From Desertivirga arenae (lineage in GTDB: Bacteria; Bacteroidota; Bacteroidia; Sphingobacteriales; Sphingobacteriaceae): DNA of 64,000 bases. Shown one piece after another: positions 8,669 to 15,916 of this stretch; position 1 is the stretch's first letter; every line of letters begins with the position of its first letter. Position numbers and translations under genes: made by a program. Location: contig NZ_JAFEWE010000015.1 in NCBI RefSeq assembly GCF_017355785.1, positions 1 through 64,000 on the forward strand, read 5' to 3'. Under the pieces are notes generated by a model that saw only the letters and a program-made list of their open reading frames with translations, was not told where the DNA came from and did no database searches.

Positions 8669-10215
8669 AACTTGATTTCTTCTTCTTTGGAATTGAGGAA
8701 ATGAAATTCTGTTAAATAATAAGAAGGTATTGCCTTAACTTTTATCCATTTACCGTAGTTAAAGTACCATCTCATTTGTTTGGAAATAAAGCCTTTCTTT
8801 ATGTAGGCCTCAATATAAGGATGCACACAAAGAGTAATATTTTTCTCGTTCTGCTCTTTCAAAATGTAATCGAGATTATTCTCGATATCATCCATCAGTA
8901 CGATACTCGCTTTAATTTCCCCCGTGCCATCGCAGGCAGGGCATTTTTCATTAGTAACGATATTCATCTCAGGACGAACACGTTGTCTTGTTATTTGAAC
9001 CAGTCCAAACTTACTTGGAGGCAGGATAGTATGTTTAGCACGGTCAAGGGCCATTTGTTCACGCAAGTAATCAAATAACTCCTTTCGGTTGGTTGGCTTG
9101 TGCATATCAATAAAATCAATTACCACAATTCCTCCCATGTCTCGCAAGCGAAGCTGACGTGCAATCTCTCTTGCTGCTTCCTTATTTACCTGAAGAGCAT
9201 TCTCTTCCTGGTTTTCAGGATTTGCTGTTCTGTTTCCACTGTTAACGTCTACCACATGCAGCGCTTCGGTGTGTTCGATCACAAGATAAGCACCACCTGG
9301 AAGGTTAACCGTTTTGCCAAAAGCAGCTTTTATTTGCTTCTCAATTCCAAAGTGTTCAAATATCGGTTCGCGGTGTTTATAAAGCTTAACAATCCGCTCC
9401 AGTTCCGGAGAGATATCCTGAACATAAGTTCTTATCTCTTCGTAAATGTTAGTATCATTAACATGAATGTTGGTAAAATCTGCGTTCAGAATATCCCTTA
9501 AAATAGTGGATGCTCTGCCCATTTCACCTAATATCTTTTTAGAAGGCTCTGTTTTGTCTAGCCGGGTACTGAAAGTTTCCCAGCGGGCAATCAGATCGAG
9601 TAGATCTTTCTGTAATTCCTCTACTCCTTTTCCTTCAGAAACTGTACGGATGATTACTCCGAAGTTCCTTGGTTTAATGCTTTCAACAATCTTTTTAAGT
9701 CGGCTACGCTCTGTACTACTCTTAATCTTTTTCGAAATGGATATGGTTTCTGAAAAAGGTACCAGTACTACGAACCTACCAGCAATAGATAGGTCTGAAC
9801 TTAATCGAGGGCCTTTTGTTGAAATTGGTTCTTTGGCTATCTGTACCGGCAATAACATATTGCGGTTCAACACCTCCGAAATTTTACCGGATTTGTTTAT
9901 GTCCTCCTCCGTTCTGAAACTATCCAGCAGCTTATCCTTATAGCTGCCATTCTTTACTATCTTAGTCAGCTTTATAAGCGACTGAACCTGCGGCCCCAGG
10001 TCAAGATAATGCAAAAACGCATCCTTCTCGTAGCCAACGTCCACAAAAGCGGCGTTTAGCCCGGGCATGATCTTTTTTATCCGTCCGAGATAGATATCTC
10101 CAACGGCGTAATTATTGTTAATATGCTCGGTGTGAAGTTCTACGAGTTGCTTATCCTGTAGTAAAGCTATAGTCACCCCATTAGGGCTCGAATTAATAAT
10201 TAATTCCTTTACCAA
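8665..10215 (-). CDS. rng: Ribonuclease E/G family protein
   Basis: A 516-residue RNase G-type endoribonuclease for 5'-end-dependent RNA processing. An S1 RNA-binding domain spans about residues 38-120 (GDIYLGRIKKIMPGLNAAFVD). The catalytic core includes LHVVDVNSGNR and GGIVVIDFIDMH, whose aspartates would bind Mg2+, and the Zn-link CPACDGTGEI follows. It lacks the long C-terminal degradosome scaffold of E. coli RNase E, as is usual for this phylum. A promoter of Bacteroidota type lies about 30 bp upstream, and the 29-codon basic-protein gene precedes it on the same strand. Confidence 0.95.
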   Translation of the reverse strand: MVKELIINSSPNGVTIALLQDKQLVELHTEHINNNYAVGDIYLGRIKKIMPGLNAAFVDVGYEKDAFLHYLDLGPQVQSLIKLTKIVKNGSYKDKLLDSFRTEEDINKSGKISEVLNRNMLLPVQIAKEPISTKGPRLSSDLSIAGRFVVLVPFSETISISKKIKSSTERSRLKKIVESIKPRNFGVIIRTVSEGKGVEELQKDLLDLIARWETFSTRLDKTEPSKKILGEMGRASTILRDILNADFTNIHVNDTNIYEEIRTYVQDISPELERIVKLYKHREPIFEHFGIEKQIKAAFGKTVNLPGGAYLVIEHTEALHVVDVNSGNRTANPENQEENALQVNKEAAREIARQLRLRDMGGIVVIDFIDMHKPTNRKELFDYLREQMALDRAKHTILPPSKFGLVQITRQRVRPEMNIVTNEKCPACDGTGEIKASIVLMDDIENNLDYILKEQNEKNITLCVHPYIEAYIKKGFISKQMRWYFNYGKWIKVKAIPSYYLTEFHFLNSKEEEIKL

Positions 10216-10244
10216 TAGCTACTCAATTAGTGGCGGGGATCCGC

Positions 10245-10276
10245 CAAACGTACAACACCAGAATAATTAAACACAA
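10245..10276 (-). promoter_or_regulatory. Bacteroidota-type promoter for the RNase G gene
   Basis: On the minus strand, TACGTTTG (10252 to 10245) matches the -7 consensus TAnnTTTG exactly, and TTG (10276 to 10274) lies 21 bp upstream at the -33 position. A 6-bp hairpin TGGCGG/CCGCCA (10231-10246) would fall at the transcript's 5' end. Confidence 0.6.
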
Positions 10277-10377
10277 GAACCCCCATGCTTAAGGCCTGGA
10301 GGTCTTATACGTTTTGAGTCAATAGTATGAGAGCTTTGAGAATTTCCCGTTACTCCGCACTCCAAACTCCAAACTAC

Positions 10378-10467
10378 CTATTTTTTCTTGTGTCTATTTT
10401 TTCTTAAACGTTTTTTACGTTTGTGGGTAGCCATTTTATGTCTTTTTCTTTTTTTACCGCTTGGCAT
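10378..10467 (-). CDS. 29-residue basic AURKAIP1/COX24-domain (mS38/bS22-like) protein
   Basis: A very small gene encoding 29 residues that begin MPSGKKRKRHKMATHKRKKR and end NRHKKK; about half are Lys or Arg, plus several His. The pattern KRKRHKMxTHKRKKRxRKxRHKKK is that of the AURKAIP1/COX24 domain, related to mitochondrial mS38 and mycobacterial bS22, which sit on the small ribosomal subunit. A ribosomal role is therefore likely but not proven in this phylum. It lies 26 bp downstream of the TPR gene on the same strand and may share its transcript. Confidence 0.8.
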   Translation of the reverse strand: MPSGKKRKRHKMATHKRKKRLRKNRHKKK

Positions 10468-10493
10468 AGCTTTTAAATTTTAATGTTTTATAA

Positions 10494-11339
10494 TTATTTA
10501 ATTCTTAATTCTTGCAATTTCTTGTCAACCAACTTATCAACTGATGGATCGGCTGCAAGTTCCTTACCTTTTGTATAAGCAGTTATCGCATTTTCTTTAT
10601 CACCCAAACTTTCGTAAGCCATAGCCAGGTAAAGCCATGTTTCTGGTTTGGACTCATTTTTTAATACCGTTTTAAAGCGGTTTACTGCTTTATCGAACTG
10701 ACCTGACTTCATAGAGAACAAGCCAAGGTTCATATTTGCACTTATGTTTTCCGGGTCTTTAGCTACTACTTCACGTAGCAATTGAATTCCCTGCATTGGA
10801 TTCGGGGTACCACTCACGTAAGCTACTCCAAGTCCAGTCTTTGCATCAAGGCTCTCAGGTTGCTGTTCAACAGCCTTTTGATAAGCAGCAATTGCTTTTT
10901 GAACTAATGCTGGTTGAGTGATTGTGTCCTGAGTATTTTGATACGCGGTTGTAAATAAATTCCCTGTTTTAATCCAGTCTTCATAAGACTTGGTTGAATT
11001 GGCAACTTCTTCGTAATAAAGTGCTGCCGGAGCTGGAATATTTACATCGTCCCATGTCTGAGATAACTGCTTTTGCAACTGAACTTTCTCGGATCCAGAC
11101 GCTACTTTAAGCTTACTTTCAAGATCATTGATCTGCTGTGCAAGATCAGTGCTAAGAGTTTGTTTTGCTGCTTCAGAAATACTTTCAATTGAAAGTGTTT
11201 GAACCTGCGAAGCGCCTTCGGCTGCTTCTCCGGCGTGTTGCCCCTCTTCTTTAACTAAACCTTTAATGTCTAATGAAAACAATAGCCCCATCAGTAATGC
11301 CACCAATCCAATAACTGCTATTTGTTTTCCTTTGAGCAT
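10494..11339 (-). CDS. TPR-repeat protein with N-terminal membrane anchor
   Basis: A 281-residue protein. Residues 7-24 (IAVIGLVALLMGLLFSLD) form one membrane helix; residues 40-130 are Gln/Lys/Glu-rich and probably coiled; from about residue 150 there are at least three TPR-like repeats (ALVQKAIAAYQKAVEQQPES, ENISANMNLGLFSMKSGQFD, WLYLAMAYESLGDKENAITA). TPR repeats mediate protein contacts; the anchor suggests a place at the inner membrane or periplasm. It follows the HU gene by 22 bp on the same strand. Conserved in the phylum as far as I recall, without a defined function. Confidence 0.8.
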   Translation of the reverse strand: MLKGKQIAVIGLVALLMGLLFSLDIKGLVKEEGQHAGEAAEGASQVQTLSIESISEAAKQTLSTDLAQQINDLESKLKVASGSEKVQLQKQLSQTWDDVNIPAPAALYYEEVANSTKSYEDWIKTGNLFTTAYQNTQDTITQPALVQKAIAAYQKAVEQQPESLDAKTGLGVAYVSGTPNPMQGIQLLREVVAKDPENISANMNLGLFSMKSGQFDKAVNRFKTVLKNESKPETWLYLAMAYESLGDKENAITAYTKGKELAADPSVDKLVDKKLQELRIK

Positions 11340-11361
11340 CTATTGTGCGTGTGTGTGTTGT

Positions 11362-11694
11362 TTATGCTTCTGCGTTTGCTTCTGCCTCGGCTGCAGCTGC
11401 AGCTAATTTTGTAACGTTACCGTTTTTAACTTTCTCAACAAATACTTTTGCCGGTTTGAAACTTGGAACGAAGTGCTCCGGAATAATGATAGCTGTATTC
11501 TTAGAAATGTTGCGTGCTGTTTTTGTTGCCCTTTTCTTAACTACAAAGCTCCCAAAACCTCTAACGTACACATTTTCACCTTGTACCATTGAATTTTTCA
11601 CCACTTTAAAAAACGCTTCTATCGCTTCTTGTACATCTAACTTCTCTATACCAGTTTTACCTGAGATCTCTGCGATAATTTCTGCCTTAGTCAT
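11362..11694 (-). CDS. HU-family DNA-binding protein
   Basis: A 110-residue HU/IHF-like histone-like protein. It opens MTKAEIIAEISGKTG and has the beta-arm region VRGFGSFVVKKRATKTARN, but lacks the usual TGE of classical HU and carries an Ala/Glu tail of about 15 residues (AAAAAEAEANAEA) not present in standard 90-residue HU. Such tailed HU proteins are common in Bacteroidota. It bends and compacts DNA in the nucleoid. TACTTTTG at 11751 to 11744 on the minus strand is a candidate -7 element about 50 bp upstream. It diverges from mutY. Confidence 0.92.
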   Translation of the reverse strand: MTKAEIIAEISGKTGIEKLDVQEAIEAFFKVVKNSMVQGENVYVRGFGSFVVKKRATKTARNISKNTAIIIPEHFVPSFKPAKVFVEKVKNGNVTKLAAAAAEAEANAEA

Positions 11695-11856
11695 GTCTTA
11701 TTGAGTTAAACTATTTCGTAAACACTTAATTGTTTTGGGGTTGCAAAAGTATTGCTTTAAATCGAATTCATAAAATAAACTCAATTTTTTTTTGAGAGCA
11801 CCGTTTTAGCACCTGCTTTCTACCTTTGCAGATCGCTTTACAGTTAACGATAACAG

Positions 11857-12918
11857 ATGAGTTTCATTACTGATATAATTGCCTGGTACGAGAAGAATAA
11901 ACGGGATCTTCCCTGGAGAAAAACCAGGGATCCTTATGTGATCTGGCTTTCCGAAATCATATTGCAGCAAACAAGAGTAGAGCAAGGAATGCCCTATTTT
12001 TACCGCTTTGCGGAACGCTTTCCTACTGTAGCAGATTTCGCTGAAGCTCAGGAAGATGAGATATTGAAGCTCTGGCAGGGACTAGGCTATTATTCGCGGG
12101 GACGGAACATGCATAAAACAGCCCAGCTGGTGATGGAAGAACATGGCGGATACTTTCCCAACCAATACGACCAACTTATTAAACTGAAAGGGATTGGTGA
12201 TTACACTGCTGCGGCAATTTCATCCTTTTCAGCCGATGAACCCAAGGCCGTTGTTGATGGAAACGTGTTTCGCTTACTGGCAAGATATTTCGGAGTCGAA
12301 GAGCCAATAAATTCATCAAAAGCAAAGAAAATCTTTACGGAATTAGCTAATGAAATGATTGATAAGGCACGGCCCGGATTAAGTAATCAGGCTCTGATGG
12401 AATTTGGATCGTTACAATGCCGACCCAAGAATCCATTTTGTGATACCTGCCCTTTGCAGCTTTCCTGTGTAGCCTTCGGGAAAGGACTTGTAAACACTTT
12501 ACCCATAAAACTTAAAAAGGTTCAAACTAGAAACCGGTACTTCAATTATTTGATCTGCCGAAAAGGCGAGCATGTTCTTTTCAACAAGAGAGGCCCTAAT
12601 GACATCTGGCAAAACCTGCACGAGTTTCCACTTATCGAAACTAACGCCCCCGTCGATCCTCTAATTATGCTAAAGTCTAACGAGTTCGAGCAGCTTTTTG
12701 GAAAAAAAGTGATACTGACAGGGCAGTATGGCCCGGTGAAACATATCTTAAGTCACCAAAAATTACACGTAAATTTTATATTTATTGATGAGTTTGAGGA
12801 GCATTTCAAAGAGAAAAAAAACTGGTTTTTCACAGATATTGAGACACTTGAACAGTTTGCTATGCCGAAAATCATTTTTTCTTTTCTAAATATATTTCCT
12901 ACATTGAAAAAATCTTAA
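11857..12918 (+). CDS. mutY: A/G-specific adenine glycosylase MutY
   Basis: A 353-residue MutY that removes adenine mispaired with 8-oxoguanine. The N-terminal catalytic domain has Glu33 in WLSEIILQQTRV, the helix-hairpin-helix LKGIGDYTAAAISSF near residues 109-123 and the catalytic Asp in VVDGNVFRLLAR. The [4Fe-4S] ligands C188-X6-C195-X2-C198-X5-C204 are intact. The C-terminal NUDIX-like domain that recognises 8-oxoguanine runs from about residue 225 (RKGEHVLFNKRGPNDIWQNL). TACCTTTG at 11821-11828 is a candidate -7 element. ssb follows by 11 bp in the same transcript. Confidence 0.97.
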   Translation: MSFITDIIAWYEKNKRDLPWRKTRDPYVIWLSEIILQQTRVEQGMPYFYRFAERFPTVADFAEAQEDEILKLWQGLGYYSRGRNMHKTAQLVMEEHGGYFPNQYDQLIKLKGIGDYTAAAISSFSADEPKAVVDGNVFRLLARYFGVEEPINSSKAKKIFTELANEMIDKARPGLSNQALMEFGSLQCRPKNPFCDTCPLQLSCVAFGKGLVNTLPIKLKKVQTRNRYFNYLICRKGEHVLFNKRGPNDIWQNLHEFPLIETNAPVDPLIMLKSNEFEQLFGKKVILTGQYGPVKHILSHQKLHVNFIFIDEFEEHFKEKKNWFFTDIETLEQFAMPKIIFSFLNIFPTLKKS

Positions 12919-12929
12919 ATCTAAATCTA

Positions 12930-13358
12930 ATGTCAGGAGTAAACAAAGTTATTCTGGTTGGACATTTGGGAAAAGATCCTGAAATCCGCCATTTAGAAGG
13001 GAACACATCCGTTGCCACTTTTACTTTAGCAACCTCAGAATCCTACACAAACAAACAGGGACAGCGAGTTGAGCAAACCGAATGGCACAACATCGTTGCA
13101 TGGAGGGGGCTGGCAGATATTGCTGCGAAGTACCTGCAGAAAGGCAAACAGGTGTATGTAGAGGGAAAGATCAGAAGCAGATCATATGACGACAAAGACG
13201 GCAACAAGAGGTATGTTACCGAAATCATTGCAGAGAACATGACCTTATTGGGCAAGAAAGAAGGCGAAAACAGTCCAGCCTCTACCGCAGCAGGACAGCA
13301 GAGACAGGACGAATTAAGCAGCATTCACAACTCAGTTAATGACGACCTTCCCTTTTAA
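12930..13358 (+). CDS. ssb: Single-stranded DNA-binding protein
   Basis: A 142-residue Ssb. The OB-fold fills residues 1-110 (SGVNKVILVGHLGKDPEIRH, AWRGLADIAAKYLQKGKQVY, YVTEIIAENMTLLG), followed by a short Gln/Ser linker and the acidic C-terminal tail NDDLPF that docks repair and replication partners. Length is normal for a compact Ssb. It is coupled to mutY (11 bp gap), joining base-excision repair with ssDNA protection, and is followed by a terminator. Confidence 0.96.
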   Translation: MSGVNKVILVGHLGKDPEIRHLEGNTSVATFTLATSESYTNKQGQRVEQTEWHNIVAWRGLADIAAKYLQKGKQVYVEGKIRSRSYDDKDGNKRYVTEIIAENMTLLGKKEGENSPASTAAGQQRQDELSSIHNSVNDDLPF

Positions 13359-13380
13359 AATCCTTTAAAAATTGAATCTA

Positions 13381-13412
13381 AAAGCCATATAGAGAACTAT
13401 GTGGCTTTTTTT
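13381..13412 (+). terminator. Rho-independent terminator after mutY-ssb
   Basis: AAAGCCATAT (13381-13390) pairs with ATGTGGCTTT (13399-13408) with one G-U pair; the loop is 8 nt and a run of seven T begins in the 3' arm. From here to the next promoter near 13608 I see no gene or repeat. Confidence 0.88.
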
Positions 13413-13607
13413 AAAATCCCCCTAATACCTGCAGGTTCTACTGCCTGATTTTTCCGACTTTAAAAATCGCCTCATTGTCAATTCCTTAGTCGCTCCATTC
13501 AATCCTTCCCGCCCCGTTATTATTCATCTTCGAATGATCATTGGGAAAAAGCAAATTCCTCTCCTGTAATTTCTTGACTCCCAAATGAATAAAAAATTTT
13601 ATTTCAA

Positions 13608-13640
13608 CTTGTAATACTTGTTTTTTTATCAATACTTTTG
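13608..13640 (+). promoter_or_regulatory. Promoter of the arginine operon
   Basis: CTTG at 13608-13611 (-33) and TACTTTTG at 13633-13640 (-7, exact TAnnTTTG) are separated by 21 bp, within the phylum's 19-21 bp range. Transcription would start near 13645, leaving about 285 nt of leader before the first enzyme gene. This leader holds the Arg-rich peptide frame. Confidence 0.72.
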
Positions 13641-13683
13641 CATCGCTTTAAACTAATTATTGCACTGTAAGTCAAAGACAGAA

Positions 13684-13815
13684 ATGAACGTATCAATTTT
13701 AAATATCACAACAGCTGAACAGCCGAAAAACGGCTTTGTATGCGTTATGGTACGTCCACGCTTCAGTGACAAACTCATCTTTCGTCCCCGACGACCGTTC
13801 ATGCCCAGATTTTGA
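13684..13815 (+). CDS. Arg-rich leader peptide of the arginine operon (candidate attenuator/arrest peptide)
   Basis: A 43-codon frame from ATG 13684 to TGA 13813-13815, about 40 nt after the predicted transcription start and 117 bp before the first arginine gene. The first 23 residues are unremarkable; the last 20 carry six arginines (R24, R26, R34, R36, R37, R42), ending FRPRRPFMPRF with several prolines. Codons are CGT, CGC, CGT, CGA, CGA, AGA, so rarer codons cluster at the end. A small hairpin AGCCG-A5-CGGCT (13721-13735) lies inside the frame and TCGTC-CCC-GACGA (13782-13794) covers the Arg codons. Arg codons ahead of an arginine operon imply ribosome-mediated sensing; whether by attenuation or nascent-chain arrest is open, since no clear terminator follows. 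Confidence 0.7.
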   Translation: MNVSILNITTAEQPKNGFVCVMVRPRFSDKLIFRPRRPFMPRF

Positions 13816-13932
13816 TTTCTGATTTGGCAGCCCTTTTGATGTACCGTTTCGGTAAAATAATAATTAACAATTTTTCTGGCACCTTAAAGACAACTATTAA
13901 AGTCTTATTCCGTATAAGCGGATTTTGAAAAA

Positions 13933-14613
13933 ATGAACGTAAACGATTTCTCTATAGTAGTAGCATCTGACGCGCATACAGGATATGCAGAACAGATTTG
14001 TGATGAAATGGCTGAATCGGCAAAAGCTCGGGGAACCGGTATTGCGCGTCGTAGCCCACAGTATGTAGCAGATAAAATGCGTGAAGGGAAAGCCGTGATT
14101 GCTTTGCATAACGACGGTACCTGGGCAGGGTTTTGCTATATAGAGACCTGGAGTCATGAACAGTTTGTAGCCAATTCAGGCTTGATTGTTAATCCTGCTT
14201 TCAGGAAAGCAGGGCTGGCAAAAGCCATCAAGAAGCGAATTTTTGAACTTTCAAGAGAAAAATACCCAGACGCAAAGATATTCGGATTAACAACCGGCTT
14301 GGCTGTAATGAAAATTAACTCTGAGCTAGGATACGAGCCTGTAACCTATTCAGAACTTACACAGGATGATAATTTCTGGAAGGGATGCCAAAGCTGTGTT
14401 AATTACGAGATCTTAACCATGAAGGGTCGTAAGAACTGTCTCTGTACAGCGATGCTTTATGATCCAGTTGAAAAACAACAACAGGAGGAAGAAAAAGCCG
14501 CACCTGTAAAAGAACAGGAAATGACCCATAAAGCGAACTTGCTTGAACGTATTGAAGATTCAATTAAACGTTCTGTAAAATCTATAGCATTTTTATCAAC
14601 TCTTATTCCCTAA
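13933..14613 (+). CDS. GNAT-family N-acyltransferase, probable N-acyl (succinyl/acetyl) glutamate synthase
   Basis: A 226-residue GNAT protein opening the arginine operon, 19 bp before argG. The acetyl-CoA-type fold is visible in WAGFCYIETWSHEQFVANSG and in the cofactor loop VNPAFRKAGLAKAIKKRIFEL near residues 87-106. Lacking an argA or argJ gene in the cluster, it is the natural candidate for the first step, acylation of glutamate. An unusual cysteine set follows the fold: C152-X2-C155 and C169-X-C171, spaced like a metal or redox site. Residues 180-205 are Glu/Gln/Lys-rich. Acyl donor unknown; the succinyl prediction follows from the ArgF' residue 90 discussed elsewhere. Confidence 0.8.
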   Translation: MNVNDFSIVVASDAHTGYAEQICDEMAESAKARGTGIARRSPQYVADKMREGKAVIALHNDGTWAGFCYIETWSHEQFVANSGLIVNPAFRKAGLAKAIKKRIFELSREKYPDAKIFGLTTGLAVMKINSELGYEPVTYSELTQDDNFWKGCQSCVNYEILTMKGRKNCLCTAMLYDPVEKQQQEEEKAAPVKEQEMTHKANLLERIEDSIKRSVKSIAFLSTLIP

Positions 14614-14632
14614 ATAGAATACCCTCTAAAAA

Positions 14633-15820
14633 ATGAAGAAGAAAGTAGTTTTAGCCTTTAGCGGTGGTTTAGATACATCTTATTGTGCTATTTACCTGTC
14701 TAAAGACTTAAATCTTGAAGTACACTCTGTAATTGTAGACACTGGTGGCTTCACTAAAGAAGAACTTGAGCATATTGAAAAACGTGCTTATGCTTTAGGT
14801 GTTGCTTCTCACCACGCTGTTGATGCTGTAAAAGGATATTATGAAAGTGCAATTCGTTATCTGATTTATGGTAACGTTTTAAAGAATAACACTTACCCTC
14901 TTTCTGTAAGTGCAGAACGTGTAACTCAAGCTACTGCAATTGCTGAATACGCGAAGCAAATTGGGGCAGATTATGTTGCTCATGGTTCAACAGGTGCGGG
15001 TAATGATCAGGTTCGTTTCGACATGATCTTTAACATTCTTTGTCCTCAGGTTGGTATCATTACTCCTATCCGTGATTTAAAATTGTCTCGTGAGGCAGAA
15101 ATTGAATATTTAAAATCGCATGGAGTGGAGTTCAACTTCGAGAAAGCGGCTTATTCAATTAATAAAGGTATTTGGGGAACTTCTGTAGGAGGAAAAGAAA
15201 CTCTTAAATCAAAAGGAGTTCTTCCTGAGGAAGCATGGCCTACTCAGGTTACTAAATCAGATGCAGAAGAGGTTGTACTTGAATTTGACAAAGGTGAATT
15301 AGTAGGAATAAACGATAAGAAATTCGACCATCCTACTGATGCGATCAAAGAATTACAAACGTTAGCTGGCCCTTTTGGTATAGGTCGCGATGTACACGTT
15401 GGTGATACAATAATTGGCATCAAAGGGCGCGTAGGATTTGAGGCGGCAGCGCCAATGGTGATCCTTAAAGCTCACCATGCTTTAGAAAAACATACCTTAA
15501 CTAAATGGCAGTTAAGCTGGAAAGACCAGTTAGCTAACTTCTATGGTACCTGGATGCATGAAGGCCAGTTCCATGATCCTGTTATGCGTAATATGGAGGC
15601 ATTCCTTACCGACTCCCAGAAGACGGTTTCGGGAAAAGTGTTCGTTCAATTACAACCTTACCGTTTCCAGATTATTGGCATCGAGTCGGCCCACGACTTA
15701 ATGGCTAGCAAATTCGGAAGTTATGGAGAGATGAACGAAGGCTACACTGGTGAAGACGTAAAAGGCTTCTCTAAGATCTTTGGAAATCAGGTGAAGATTT
15801 TCCATAACGTAAACTCCTAG
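14633..15820 (+). CDS. argG: Argininosuccinate synthase
   Basis: A 395-residue ArgG, which joins citrulline and aspartate with ATP. The PP-loop KVVLAFSGGLDTSYC is at the N-terminus, followed by the citrulline/aspartate-binding block VAHGSTGAGNDQVRFD near residue 115 and later blocks AAYSINKGIWGTS and GREDVHVG-type sequence (GIGRDVHVGDT). Length is as usual. It is the second enzyme gene of the operon; the intergenic space after it carries a perfect 13-bp hairpin without a U-tract. Confidence 0.97.
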   Translation: MKKKVVLAFSGGLDTSYCAIYLSKDLNLEVHSVIVDTGGFTKEELEHIEKRAYALGVASHHAVDAVKGYYESAIRYLIYGNVLKNNTYPLSVSAERVTQATAIAEYAKQIGADYVAHGSTGAGNDQVRFDMIFNILCPQVGIITPIRDLKLSREAEIEYLKSHGVEFNFEKAAYSINKGIWGTSVGGKETLKSKGVLPEEAWPTQVTKSDAEEVVLEFDKGELVGINDKKFDHPTDAIKELQTLAGPFGIGRDVHVGDTIIGIKGRVGFEAAAPMVILKAHHALEKHTLTKWQLSWKDQLANFYGTWMHEGQFHDPVMRNMEAFLTDSQKTVSGKVFVQLQPYRFQIIGIESAHDLMASKFGSYGEMNEGYTGEDVKGFSKIFGNQVKIFHNVNS

Positions 15821-15870
15821 TTCCCTAGCAAAATTGCCTGAAAGGCATTTGAAGTAGGCTCTAATATAAT

Positions 15871-15900
15871 GAAGAAGAGGATATGATTATCCTCTTCTTC
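15871..15900 (+). other. Intercistronic hairpin between argG and argC
   Basis: GAAGAAGAGGATA (15871-15883) and TATCCTCTTCTTC (15888-15900) form a perfect 13-bp stem with tetraloop TGAT. No run of T follows (AATCCTTAAAATC), and argC starts 17 bp later, so it is more likely an mRNA processing, stability or partial-termination element than a full terminator. Confidence 0.8.
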
Positions 15901-15916
15901 AATCCTTAAAATCTTA

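Noticed and set aside
8776-9943. Long open frames on the plus strand inside the RNase G gene
   Set aside because: They are antisense shadows of a clearly conserved coding sequence on the minus strand; composition is unlike a real protein.
13684-13815. Chance open frame in the arginine leader
   Set aside because: I considered chance, but the position after an exact promoter and the six Arg in the last twenty residues ahead of an arginine operon make it worth keeping as a candidate.
15871-15900. Rho-independent terminator after argG
   Set aside because: Perfect stem but no T-run follows, and argC starts 17 bp downstream.
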